Below are positions 37,118-47,833 of a DNA stretch of 64,000 bases, piece after piece. Source of the stretch: Acanthococcus lagerstroemiae (taxonomy: Eukaryota; Arthropoda; Insecta; Hemiptera; Eriococcidae); assembly GCA_031841125.1 (NCBI GenBank), contig CM063106.1:18476001-18540000 (forward strand), written 5' to 3'. The notes under the pieces were generated by a model. The model was not told the origin of the DNA. It ran no database searches and saw only the letters and a list, made by a program, of their open reading frames with translations. Position numbers and translations under genes: made by a program. Position 1 is the stretch's first letter. Each line of letters starts with the position of its first letter.

Positions 37118-37355
37118 CAGGGACGCACCGATAGGGGGTGGAGCACTTCCCCGCTCCCCTTACTCAGCAGTTGGGAAAAACTTTACCATTTCAGTCGGAC
37201 GAAGTTGGGAAATTTCGATAAAGTTAGAAAAATCCAACAAGTTGAAACCTTTTTTTTTTCTTTGATACTTGGGAATTTTGAGTTGAATCAGTTTAGGACT
37301 TTCACACTCCCTCCTTCCCCCTCTCCCCCACGAGAAGCTCTTCGGTACGGCCCTG
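37118..37355. mobile_element. hAT-like MITE (238 bp) with 8-bp target duplication
   Basis: Ends 'cagggacgcaccgatag' and 'ttcggtacggccctg' form imperfect inverted repeats. Flanks 'cacaaggc' (37110-37117) and 'ctcaaggc' (37356-37363) match at seven of eight. The interior carries one copy of the 'aaaatccaacaagtt ... acttgggaattttgag' unit that is triplicated in the relative at 32382-32728. Confidence 0.85.
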
Positions 37356-37363
37356 CTCAAGGC

Positions 37364-38730
37364 CTAATCTGTTCTACTTGTAAAAACAACCTAGCCAAAA
37401 TTTGTTTAAAATTGATAAATATTTATGAATCGAGCCCCTGGAACGAAGTTGTGTAGGATTTCCCGCGAGAAAAATTTCAAGTTTGCTTGCAAAATCCTAA
37501 AAATAAAATTTAATTGAGAATACTGATTTGAATCAAAAATTGCTCTCATTAGTACATCAACTGACTGACTCCCCGCACTTATAAAGATAAAAAAATTTTC
37601 CAGCCCAATGCTCCATCTAAAATTCTGGTAAAAAGTGAACTTCTATTATATTCCATAAGAAGGGTATGAAAAAATATTAAAATGTATAAATAAATTTTCA
37701 TGATTCCTGAGAGTGCAGAATTCATTTGTGAGGTTACTTTTTGCCCGCCTTAAACCAAAAGAGTCCAAATAGGTGCAGAACCTAAACACTACCCCTGGAT
37801 AGTCAAGAATATCGAAATTAGGGTTCGTGGAGTCGGGGATTTTATTTTTGGAGTATTTTTGATTCTAACCCCTATCCGTCGTGGTTCAGTTGGGAGCTGA
37901 AAATTAAATTTTTTATATATTGGCGTCAAATATATCAAAATTTGAATTTTCTGGGTCGGAGATTTCATTTTCTATGTTGTCTTTGTCCCAACATGAGGAC
38001 ATATTGATCCATAGGGGACTAAAACGTGAACTATTCCAGTCTAGCCTATCGACCAATATAGTGTAGAGGGGACCAATGTAACTTAATTTTCGAACCCCAT
38101 AGCATCTTTTCCTTTTACGCTAGTAAATAAAAATTAAGTTATAGTTAAAAACTACGATGTACTAGCTAACTTCGGACACTAGTTGGACATTTCTAAACTA
38201 GGTTGAGAATGATCTATGACAATTTCAAAAAAAGTAGTCATCTTACCCCTCATTTTCTGCCGGGGGCAATATAACTACAAATAAAAACACTCCTAAATAT
38301 TTGTAAAAAATAGGTCGCTTATTATTTGTCAAAAGTTAAGTTGTTATATGATAGCTTTTAATCATAACTTAATTCTTATCTACTGATCTGTGTAGACGCG
38401 TAAGAGGATACCAAGGTAACCTAGAGAATGAAATTTCTAGCTCAAAATATTCGAATTTCGACATATTTCACGAAATCATGTGTAGATTTTAATATTTCTC
38501 AACACATTACGTAATTTCGTTCCCCATCTCGTTTCTGGTTTTCTCCCTCCTTCCTTTAACCTGTTACAGAGTCCATGTTGTGGTTCACTGACTCCATCGA
38601 TCATCGCCTTTCTATCTCGCCACATGACCCACAGACTCGAGTTTGACTTTTTTTTCATCTTATAACAAATATCTTTTATTTTTACTCTGTTTTTTAACCT
38701 ATCCCTTTTATTACTTATTATTTTCCTCAG
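37364..38730. other. SCAI intron with a possible LINE tail
   Basis: Mostly AT-rich unassigned sequence. On the minus strand, 38658-38500 reads 'RKPETRWGTKLRNVL' after 'LKEGG', reminiscent of the 'RGRPxxRWxD-x' tail of LINE ORFs, so a short LINE 3' fragment is possible. No exon is seen. Confidence 0.35.
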
Positions 38731-38731
38731 C

Positions 38732-38898
38732 CAGGGCCGCGTACCGACGGCCCACCCTCCCTATTGAACAAGAAGAACCACGAAAAAATTATTGGTTTGA
38801 GACGGAGAGGAGAGCGGATCTATTACTGAACCCCCCCCCCCCACAGATAAAAATCTTAATTGCAAACCCCTGTTGCTTAAATCCTGGGTACGGCCCTG
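38732..38898. mobile_element. hAT-like MITE (167 bp)
   Basis: Ends 'cagggccgcgtaccg' and 'gggtacggccctg' are inverted repeats. Flanks 'tcctcagc' (38724-38731) and 'tcctaagt' (38899-38906) match at six of eight. A C-run in the right half is typical of this group in the window. No coding capacity. Confidence 0.75.
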
Positions 38899-39608
38899 TC
38901 CTAAGTACGTTTCTCTGCATTACTTTTAATATTGATCGATTTACGTTTTTCTTGCGGCCCATATTTGCACTCCCTAATTAGACACTGGTAGGGTGCACTT
39001 CTCCAACTTTTCCAATATTTTCATTTTTGTTATCTCAGTTTTCATCAAACCGGGATGACTTCTGTTTCAATTACATATTTTATTGACCAATTTGGTTAGC
39101 GGTTCTAGTAAAATGTGTACAAGTTTCTTGATACATTCTTCAATGTCAAAAAAAAATGACTCGTGTATTCTCATGCCTGGAATAGAATACACCCTTGGAA
39201 GCGCAACTTTTCGAGAACAAAACAGAACTTTTTCTGTGACTACCCTAACCTCGAGGCAACTTATTATTTTTGTTCTGAGACAGACTAAAAACTAAACCAT
39301 CATCATTTTTGTAAAAAGTACAGGTACATTTCAACTATTGTTGCTGGAAATGAGAAATTCTATAATTTAAACTCCTACAAACTTTAGTCGTTCCTATAAC
39401 TTGATAAAACAAATACAAATGTGAATTGCTACAAACATGTTTATTCCAAGAATAAGATCACGGGCGATGTTTGCCCATAACTGCAGTCTAATAATATTCT
39501 ATAAAAGTTGCGTACTCATTGAGAGCCACTGAATATAAACTACAAAGCAATGCATAATAAATCGATAATAAATTTATTTAACTTAAATGACGACGGTTTT
39601 GTTTGCAG

Positions 39609-39765
39609 GAAAAAAGTTTTTCGTTTTCGAGTTCACGGGGTTATTACAGTGGTATTCCACAGCCATATGGCGATAATCCAGACAAGATGAAACGTAGTGA
39701 TAATCCGCATAAATATGTTTTATATAAGCCTAGTATCACGCAGATATTAATGTTTCTCGCAACAG
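39609..39765 (+). CDS. SCAI: SCAI coding exon 5 of window
   Basis: The acceptor 'tttgtttgcag' ends at 39608 and the donor 'gtaatt' starts at 39766. Fifty-two codons plus one base. The first ~30 residues are a Ser/Gly/Pro-rich linker ('SFSFSSSRGYYSGIPQPYGD'), followed by the conserved 'DNPHKYVLYKPSITQILMFL'. In vertebrates the linker before NPHKY is shorter and different, so it is lineage-specific and probably disordered. The exon ends inside a Gly codon completed by the next exon. Confidence 0.96.
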
Positions 39766-39942
39766 GTAATTTTATGTATTGGCAAGCTTATACTGTAATA
39801 ACAAATAAACACTAAACCAAATAGTAATTACATAGATGATAAAATTAAAATTTACTCGAATTTTTCTACCCTTAAGAAGATTTTATAGGATGTACTCTAA
39901 TTCCTAAAAACTAATAACCTGCCATATTTTCTTTTTTAACAG

Positions 39943-40029
39943 GGTTCAAAGAGTTACCAGCCAACGGAGCACTCCTTATGTACATTTCTGCCGATGGATG
40001 CTGTCCTCAGTCAAAGAGTGGCAATGACT
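39943..40029 (+). CDS. SCAI: SCAI coding exon 6 of window
   Basis: The acceptor 'cttttttaacag' ends at 39942 and the donor 'gtaatt' starts at 40030. Encodes G-'FKELPANGALLMYISADGCC' and then 'PQSKSGND', equivalent to vertebrate 'FKELPANSVLLIYLSATG'. The intron between this and the previous exon is only 177 bp, the second shortest in the gene, while the one after it is 4.8 kb. The exon could be read on past the donor, but splicing at 40029/44822 restores the conserved frame. Confidence 0.95.
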
Positions 40030-40390
40030 GTAATTACATACCTACGTTTTTTACTAGTACTTCTTAGTTCTAATCTTATTTGGCAACACATTGCCCATCA
40101 TGATTATCAGTCCTTACACGAGAGGAAAGAGGAAGCACAGCACACTCAATGCACATTTTCCTGGATGAACTAAACAACGAATATTTTCGACTAGAAGTAC
40201 CACAAAAACGACCATTTCAAATCAGGAAAAGATGAAGGAATTCGTTGTTTGGTATTCGGGGAAATGTCGTCTTCATCTTTTTGGAGGAGAAGTGTAACAT
40301 TTTCTTTTATGTTATCCATTGAGTGTGCTGTGGGTATAATGCTTCTATGAGTATAAAGACTGAGATGACAGCCAATGGTCGCCTAGTGAG

Positions 40391-40736
40391 GCCAGCGTTG
40401 TGCCGTAGAATACATGGCGTCAAATACATCAGCATTCTATGTGTAAAATGAATGGTGTAGAATAGCCTGAAATTCTTGTAGAATGTGTAGAATTCACAAA
40501 ATGTGTAGAATAGGCGTAAAATGAGTAAATAACTCAAACCAAAAACCAAAAAAATTCAACTTTCAAAAAATTGATTTTTTTGCTTTTTGATTTGGGTTAT
40601 ACAACATTTTACTAATTTTACGCCTATTCTACGTATTTTACATATTCTACACATGCTACACATTCTATGCGTATTTTACACATTTTACATCGAAAATGTA
40701 GAATAGAAATTTTACGCGTAAAATCCCATCGCTCTG
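40391..40736. mobile_element. foldback MITE of GTAGAAT/TTTTAC words, with target duplication
   Basis: Its two halves are complementary. The left carries 'gtagaatgtgtagaatt' and 'gtgtagaataggcgtaaaat'; the right carries 'attttacgcctattctacg' and 'attctacacatgctacac'. The hinge is near 40550-40590. Flanks 'ctagtgag' (40383-40390) and 'ctagtgac' (40737-40744) match at seven of eight. It can form a ~150-bp hairpin in transcribed intron RNA. Confidence 0.8.
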
Positions 40737-40745
40737 CTAGTGACG

Positions 40746-42079
40746 CTCCTCCTCTACTCGTATCCTATAAACAACACGCCCAACTTCAATTTTAGTAGGT
40801 AGCGGAAGTGTTCCAAATATGAAACAGTTAAATATGAGAAACTATATGGCATAAATGCAATCACCCAAGAACCAAGTTTGATAGCTATGAGAGAGATTTT
40901 TCAAGGAAAGACGTACACATATAAAAACAAAACATTTCTTCAAACCAAAATTGCTTTTTTGTTTAGCAGTTGGGCAAAAGTAGGGAAAGTCAAAATGACT
41001 CATTCAGATTTCGCGTATTTACATTTCAAAGCTCAGGAAGAAAGGAGAGAGAACAGGAACACGGGCAATAAGATATAAAATGCGGTAAAGGAAGTGAGGA
41101 GTGATTTTCCAAAACGCAATAAGTGCATTAGGATCCGAGCTATTTACACCAGAGTAAAAGGAACAATTATTATGAACCGCCCTAACTTTATTTTCGGTAA
41201 ATCGGCTCAAAATCATCCAATTTTAATGAACAATATGTCAAAAGGTGAGGCATATAGTCTAGTTTTATAAATTAATTTAGTTTTAACTTCGTAAGTTTTT
41301 CACTACTGCACTTTTTATGAAATTGAAAACTGACGTACAAATATGGACCTGGGGATAAATATGAACCACTGTAAAAAAAAAGTTAAAAAATTGACAAATT
41401 GACCAAAAAATATGTTTTATTACAAACAAACAAAAAAATTATCTGAGTGTAATTATTACAAACAGTAGGTATTCACAAATGTAAGTTGCTTTCAGCTTCT
41501 GGACATTAGATGTTTTGGGAATGACCGTACTTCTTTCATGCACTTAAAGGATCCGCATTTATTCTCTTTTGTCGCAGATAACGCTTCGCGTAGCAGTTCT
41601 GAATCCCACAGTTGTCTTATATTCGGTTTATTTTTCATAAGAATCTTCTTTCTCGACATCCTAAATTAAAGAAACGTGAATTTTAGATAATAAAGTTCAC
41701 TGGTTCATACGTATATATGTATTCATATCTAACTAAAAAAATACGACTTTTTAAAAAAAGGGAAAATTTGACCCTAAATGTAAATATTTTTGAAATATTA
41801 GACATATCATTAGGAAGTTTTTTTTTTTTTCTACTTAGGTACTTTCATTCTTTTCAATTTTTTCATGCTTAACAATCTTCGGAATAAATGAATTTCAACA
41901 CTTACTCAATTTTAACAATGTCAGCTGATAACATGGTAAAAAACAAACAACTTTACACAGCATCTAAGGAATTGAACCGGTGCACCAAAAACTGGATAGA
42001 ACAATGTTGTATCAGTGTCTAGTAACATGTTTCGAGATTAGTACGCCTGGAGCGCCAGCAGTATTTTTGTAGGAGAGTG
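40746..42079. other. SCAI intron; nothing further recognised
   Basis: AT-rich intron. The frame at 40878-41078 and its complement have no recognised domain, and no element boundary is evident. Confidence 0.5.
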
Positions 42080-42199
42080 GTCTGTATTTGTACCTGGGTT
42101 CGTAATTGTATTTTCAACTCTACATGAATGTTGTTTTGTCTATTTTTTTTTGTTTTTGTTTAAATTTTTACAATTTTAATGAGTACAGAGCGAAATATT

Positions 42200-42530
42200 G
42201 CTCAGCTTGGAGGAAAGGTAAAACCCTGAAAATTTCAGTACGATCGGATATTATTGACAGGTGGCGCCTGAACCTCAACATTTTTCTTATGGAAAAGTAC
42301 GTTAGGTTTAATATTTTTCACAGTAATTTTTTTTCGACCCTCAAAGGCGTTAGGAATGTATGAATTTAAACTTTCACAGTTATATGGTACTAACTAAATA
42401 CATACATGTAATATATGTAGATTGACTCCGCGATATAGATCAGTGACTTCGGGGGTGATTCCGAAAACATTCTTGGGATGGAGAAGTGAAACTCTACATG
42501 TTAGTCGGTATTAATGTAGCATAGGAAACC
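42200..42530. repeat. interspersed repeat, copy 1 (partner 51835-52120)
   Basis: Shares the order of 'ccctgaaaatttcagtacgatcggata', 'ggtggc(g)cc', 'tcaaaggcgt', 'attgactccgcgatatag' plus 'atcagtgac', and 'gatggag' plus 'aagtgaaa' with 51835-52120. Similarity seems to continue less clearly to about 42800 ('ttgttactagattcg', 'atatccgatc'). No protein is recognised. Confidence 0.65.
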
Positions 42531-43344
42531 CTAAAGTAAAAAAAAAAATAATAATAATAATATTTTCTAATAACACCTACACGTTCACATTGTCCAAATT
42601 CGAGATGAGCCATTTTATGGTCCATTGTATAAAAAGTTTTTCTATTATTGCTCATCTGAAAAATTTTGTTTTTCAACTTATGGAGAAGTTTCCTGTGCTG
42701 CATGACACCTAGTTTTTCATTGTTACTAGATTCGTTTTCAGAAAAAGGAGGAGCAAGGCGCGCTCTGCTGATATCCGATCAAACTTAAATTTTCAGGTTT
42801 TACCTTCCCACCGAGTGGAACAACAATCCGCCTGGTACTAGTTCGTATTCGAAAATTCGAAAATCTTCGGTACTAGTGCATGTCTCTAAATTCTTCAGGA
42901 AGTGCTCATAATTATCTACAGATCTCAGTTTTGATTTTTTACCTCCGATTTACGAGTATTAAGGAACATAATATATATAATGACCAAAACTGCTAATAGA
43001 AAAGACAAAAACATGAAAGGAAATATTAAAATGATACAAGAAACAAAAAATACCAATGAGAGAAATCACAGATACGATAAAAACAACGAATTCAATAGAA
43101 AAAATGGAAATGGTATTACTGAAACTGTTGGGGGCTGGTATACAAATTCTGAAAAATGTCGGCACAACTGTAGTAATAAATGAAATCACAGAAAGAGCAA
43201 AAGGAACAAAATCCATCAGAAATCATGCTGACCAAAAGCACAAGCCTGACTATGAAGTCGAATCGGGGTGCGACAAAGCAGGGTCTTTATTTTTTGGTAA
43301 TATTTATTTATTTTCTGAGTGGGGGAAAATAGTATATTACACAC

Positions 43345-44000
43345 CAAGAGTCAAAAGTGAGTGTTTACATGGCGAGGGAAAGTTCGCCAACGAGCATAGC
43401 GAGTGAGCAATTCCCGAGTCATCTTAACTCACTTTTGGCTCTTGTTGTGGAAGATATTTTTTATACTACTTGATCAGAAGCGGCAATGTTTTTCGCTGAC
43501 ATGGTCTGTATTTAAATCTATTTATTTATTCAAATTATAGACAGGTGATTTTTGTGTGCGTAATTAATTCAAAAATTTAATTTGCTCAGTTAATTACTAC
43601 GAAGTACAGTGTCACAGTCTTGTTTTCAGTTTGTTCACGTGCACAAACAGCATACACAGGAAGTGGCCAGCAAAAACGTAACGACGGTTAATAACAAACG
43701 GTAACAGCTGTACTATGTCGTGAATATTTAAATGCGTTCTTAAGTCGCTATTTTGTAATTCACTCCGTGACCGAGTGGTTAGAGACGATCGCTGTATTTC
43801 AGTCAAGTGTTCCAATTTCGATTCCCGATACGAAATTACTGGTCAGCAGTTTTTTAATGTAAAAACGCTTTACATTGAGTGACGTTTACTTTACATGCAG
43901 GTTTCATTAGCACTCGATGCATGAATGGTAGGCGCTTCTTGTCGTCCGTAAAACACCAAAGTAAACATTGTCTTTCTGATCAAGTAGTATAAAAAAGTAA
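43345..44000. mobile_element. inverted-repeat element containing a tRNA-like promoter
   Basis: 'ttatactacttgatcagaa' near 43460-43478 is inverted as 'tctgatcaagtagtataa' near 43975-43992. A separate hairpin of 'caagagtcaaaagtgagt' against 'actcacttttggctcttg' spans 43347-43444. Inside, 43761-43840 reads 'ccgtgaccgagtggttagag' (A box, tRNA-Ser style) and 'aatttcgattcccg' (B box). The anticodon arm is poor, so this is a tRNA-derived SINE head or tRNA pseudogene, not a functional tRNA. Confidence 0.6.
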
Positions 44001-44589
44001 TTTAATCCTCTCAACCAGTTTCAATATTCAGAGAATTCAAGAAGTGATCAATTTTTGAAATCAGTGACCCAGAAAACCACATTTCAGAACTTCGTTCTAT
44101 TAAAAAAAATCAAGCTTTTGTCATAATCCTCATAATAAAGTAAAATTTGGAGTTTTCGCCGAAAAATCGGAGCTGAATCAAAAATCTGATTGAATATTTG
44201 AATAAGCGACCCCCACCCCCACACACACAAAAGAACGAGTTCGATCCTTCATCTGATATGTTTTCATTTAGAAATCCAAACTTGTTGAAATGCTTCAGCC
44301 TCCTTTCTAGGAAAAAAATAATTTTTTTCAAAATAACTAGACGTTAACAAAGTAAAACCCTACTTTGTCACACTTCGATCCGACTCCCGAACGGAAGATA
44401 GGAGCACATTAACAAATTCAACTGCCGAAAATAAGGACCACCATAGGCTGCATGTAACCATACAGACAAGCGTCTGTTTTTAGTCATACCCCTTCTTCCC
44501 CACTAACCTAAATAAATGCACATCAATTCCGAACCTAAATTTCCTTAGCGCTCCTCAGTGAATGAGTACCGTGGAAAAACTTACAAAGG

Positions 44590-44719
44590 CAAGGCCGTAG
44601 CCCAGGGGGCTTGGAGATAGTCTCCCCTTATCGGTTATAACATACAGCTATGTTTTCTCAACAGTTGGAAAATTGATTTTTGACCCCTCACCTCAATAAA
44701 TTTGCTTTCTACGGCCCTG
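44590..44719. mobile_element. hAT-like MITE (130 bp)
   Basis: Starts 'caaggccgtagccc' and ends 'ttctacggccctg', imperfect inverted repeats. Flanks 'tacaaagg' (44582-44589) and 'atcaaagg' (44720-44727) match at six of eight. It lies about 100 bp upstream of the acceptor of SCAI exon 7. Confidence 0.7.
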
Positions 44720-44821
44720 ATCAAAGGACTCTTTACCTGATCTTCCGTTTGCTACCTGCCCATCCAGACGCCCATTAATATCAAGCTGAAATTTCTTAAA
44801 TCCAATTTATTTTTCTTTCAG

Positions 44822-44912
44822 TGAGTTACGATTTGGGTGGCGTTGTCACGAGCTGTAGAAGAGAAATTGAAGTCTGCCATAAAGGATCGGTGAACGTGAA
44901 GGAAATACACTG
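44822..44912 (+). CDS. SCAI: SCAI coding exon 7 of window
   Basis: The acceptor 'atttttctttcag' ends at 44821 and the donor 'gtaatg' begins at 44913. Two bases finish a Leu codon, then 'SYDLGGVVTSCRREIEVCHK' and 'GSVNVKEIH', with two bases of a Cys codon at the end. This parallels vertebrate 'PYDFGGVLTNSNRDI' and 'HKEMHC', the most variable part of the C-terminal half apart from the YDxGGV and KE-HC anchors. A good polypyrimidine tract supports the start. Confidence 0.94.
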
Positions 44913-45138
44913 GTAATGTAGAAGACTTTGAAATTTCTACTATTCAGAATAAACGATATAACTTTACAATGCAATCCGGCATGTTTCAAAGAAAGAAGGT
45001 TTACATTAAGATGTTCTGTCTGAATGTTTCGATTTCATAATCATTCCTGAATTTATTCTATAAATTATAGTAAAGGTGCAGGGTTGAATTTTATAAGTAA
45101 TCGTTCATTTTCCTTTCCAGAAATAATTCAGAAGCTAT

Positions 45139-45720
45139 ACAGGGTGTTCCAGCTTAGTATGTCAAGCCGTACTTTAATTTGAGGAGCTTTAAGTCTTCCG
45201 AATTTGAAAATAACGAACTTTGATCGCAAGTCGGATTACTCATCTTAATTCAGATTTTTTTTTCTAAAGTGAACAATAACTAGTACATTGAAGGGGTAAA
45301 AAGAATTTACAAACCGTATTGCCTACCTTGGATACTAGATTGGCTCTATCAGTCTTAAAACTCTAATCATAAAATTTGAATAAATAATTGTTGAAGTGCA
45401 CAATTTTTAGTTTATTTAGTTCCTTCAACTTTTGAGATAGGCAGTAGGCGGTGATAGTAATTTTCATTTCTGTTTCAAAATAGCCACGACTCATAGTCAT
45501 CTTTGACACAGAGTTTCGGTAGAGTGTGTGACAATGCACGCATGCCAAAGTGACCCTAGCAACCCCGCACCTCACCGTTGAATCCAGCCTTTCGAACATC
45601 CCATCAGATGCCTGAGGGCACGCTCGACAGACTGTCATCTAAATATTTTACAATTTTCTAAAACATCATGAAATTTTCCAACTTCTGGAATTGACTTCTA
45701 TCCGCGACAACTTCTTTGCG
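45139..45720. repeat. unassigned repeat beginning CAGGGTGTTCCA
   Basis: 'acagggtgttccagcttagtatgtc' opens a type of sequence frequent at the ends of insect transposons. On the minus strand, 45638-45480 has an open cysteine-rich frame with no family I recognise. No matching far end was located. Confidence 0.35.
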
Positions 45721-45839
45721 ACCATTTAAAAGGTTAGCAGTACATATTATTCTGAATAGGGAACATAAAAGTCAGTGTCACCCATTGCTTATCTTGAAAA
45801 TTGAAGTTGTGGATTTTAAAAATTATAAGAAACTAGCAG

Positions 45840-46065
45840 CCCCGCCAGACTCATCACAGGCAGAAGGCCCCGGAGAACGCAGACTCACCCCGAGGAAGAT
45901 CAGTGAGCGCCGAGCTAAGCGCCTCCCATCAGCACCCTCAGCATCCCCACAGAGCAGGAAGAAAGGGGATCTCGGGCAGAGTTGCGTGTAATTTTGAATT
46001 TAGAATCGGCGATGGCCAGAAAGGGTGGATACCATATTTCTAACGCCCCTGGATCCACCGAAAGA
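45840..46065. repeat. interspersed repeat, copy 2 (partner at 2990-3230)
   Basis: See the shared blocks given for 2990-3230. This copy also has the upstream 'cagactcaccccgaggaagatc' segment, paralleling 'caaacccaccccaggaagacc' in the other copy, and ends in 'ggatccaccgaaagaggcag'. It lies within a SCAI intron, downstream in the same orientation. Confidence 0.7.
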
Positions 46066-47378
46066 GGCAGAGACAAACAAACACGTTTATATATTAGAGA
46101 CAGAGATTTCTGCCCCTTAATAATTTGTGAAGGGAGGCAGTTACAGCTACCAAATTTCAAAATCATGTGACGTTCAGTGTAAACACTTCTGAAAAGTCCA
46201 AGTCAAAAAAATTAGGAGTCTAGAGGGGGCAAAATTTAGTGTCCCCTTCTAATAAAGATACCGAAATTTGTTATAGCCTAAACCCTATTCAGAATTCATA
46301 CGAACACATCCAGAAAGTACGAACTCCCCAGCTCTTACGATTCACCAGCCAACTTGAACGACCGAAAAAAATTTCGGGAAATAGGTTTTCGGAGAATCGT
46401 ATTCGGAAAAATGTCCTATAATCCTAACAAACACACAAACAAACACTTTTATATGTATTACAGATGTTAATAATAAAATTCTAAAAATGAAGTAGCTTCT
46501 CAATATCAAGGTAGGCAATTCAGTTCAGTAAATTTGTGTTAGGTTTCAATATTCTACCCGTTGATTATCTTTGGGGGGAAACGCTGGAGTAAAATTAGTA
46601 ATCTGTTTCGTTATTATTTTTCAAACTTTGAGGGCTTTAGCCCCTTCAATCTCAAGTACAGGTTATGTATGTACATAGCGTTTTTAGTTTTTCTCGCCGA
46701 GTACTATCAACCCTTACCGGCTTAGGTATACTCAGCTGGGACGTCTCGTGTAGTAGGGGAAAATATAGATCCGATATTTGCCCCAAGGTTATCCGAAATT
46801 TGTCTATTTCACGAGGTAATTTCCGGACATATAAATAATTTGATAATTAATTCAACGGGGCGAATATAAGACTATATTATACTTGATCTGCAAGGTGAAA
46901 TGTTACACAATTTAATAGTATACAAAAAAAAAGTATAATAAGTGAAATGTTAATTACGCGCAGAAATTGCCTGTATATTACTTTGATGAAATGCAATAAG
47001 GGGTTTTTAAGCTCAAGACACCCCAGTTTGGAATACCAACAGCACACGTAGATACTAGATACCATGATTGCCATTGCTCAGAATTATCCTCTTAATAGTC
47101 TTTCCTGTACACGACCTCGAAAATTTGTATCGAGTAGTAACTGAATTTCTCAGGAACGGATCAGCCATATCGGAAAATTTTCCGATGACTCGGTGCCTTT
47201 ATTTCTAGTCGGGGTAGGAGAAAATCCTGAGGGAGACATGCCGGAAAAGCACAGAAAATGAAAAGTTGGATCCAGTACACTGGTATTTTTCTGAATCCCC
47301 ATCCATTCCTGGAATTTCATAATCCGAAATTACGAGAAAATTATTTAATATTCGGCGTTTTTATTATATCCCCTGCAG
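46066..47378. other. SCAI intron; nothing further recognised
   Basis: AT-rich intron sequence. No exon, element boundary or RNA gene recognised before the acceptor at 47378. Confidence 0.5.
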
Positions 47379-47533
47379 TTTGTATCCAGGCGATCTGCAT
47401 CCATTCATGCGAAAGCCGTTGTTCCTCATTGTCGACTCGGACAATAGTTTTGCATTCCAGCATGTTCACCAATACTTCGGTCAGCCTTTCGTGGTTTTGA
47501 TGTCACCGCAAGATGTACCGGATCGTTTTCGTG
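47379..47533 (+). CDS. SCAI: SCAI coding exon 8 of window
   Basis: The acceptor 'tatcccctgcag' ends at 47378 and the donor 'gtaagt' starts at 47534. One base completes a Cys codon, then 51 codons: 'LYPGDLHPFMRKPLFLIVDS', 'DNSFAFQHVHQYFGQPFVVL', 'MSPQDVPDRFR'. Vertebrate SCAI reads 'LHPGDLYPFTRKPLFIIVDS' and 'LFGQPLVCLLSP' here, the strongest match in the gene. A MITE begins only 37 bp after the donor. Confidence 0.97.
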
Positions 47534-47570
47534 GTAAGTCCCTACTGGAATGGACGTGTTTGCTTTGAAG

Positions 47571-47713
47571 CAGGGGCGGAAATAGAGCAGAAACTTTGGG
47601 GACTGAAGCCCCAGCACCTAAAATAACTTTATAAAAATCAAAAAATCATAGCCCCCCCTTAAGAAAAAAAACTATAAAAAATAAACTTTTCTTTGTAATA
47701 CTTCCTTTGTAAG

Positions 47714-47748
<35 letters not shown>

Positions 47749-47833
47749 TTACTGTATTATGATTAATTTAAAATATAAAATTTAGGAGGGCTAATTTTAA
47801 GACGGGGGCTATCCCCTCCTATTTCCGCCCCTG
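47571..47833. mobile_element. hAT-like MITE (263 bp), 37 bp from a SCAI donor
   Basis: Perfect terminal repeats 'caggggcggaaatag' and 'ctatttccgcccctg'. 'tttgaag' flanks both sides exactly (47564-47570 and 47834-47840). The interior has C-runs and a ~35-base A-run near 47710-47745. It shares sequence with the diverged copy at 5672-5910. Perfect terminal repeats and a perfect duplication suggest it is the youngest MITE in the window. Confidence 0.9.
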
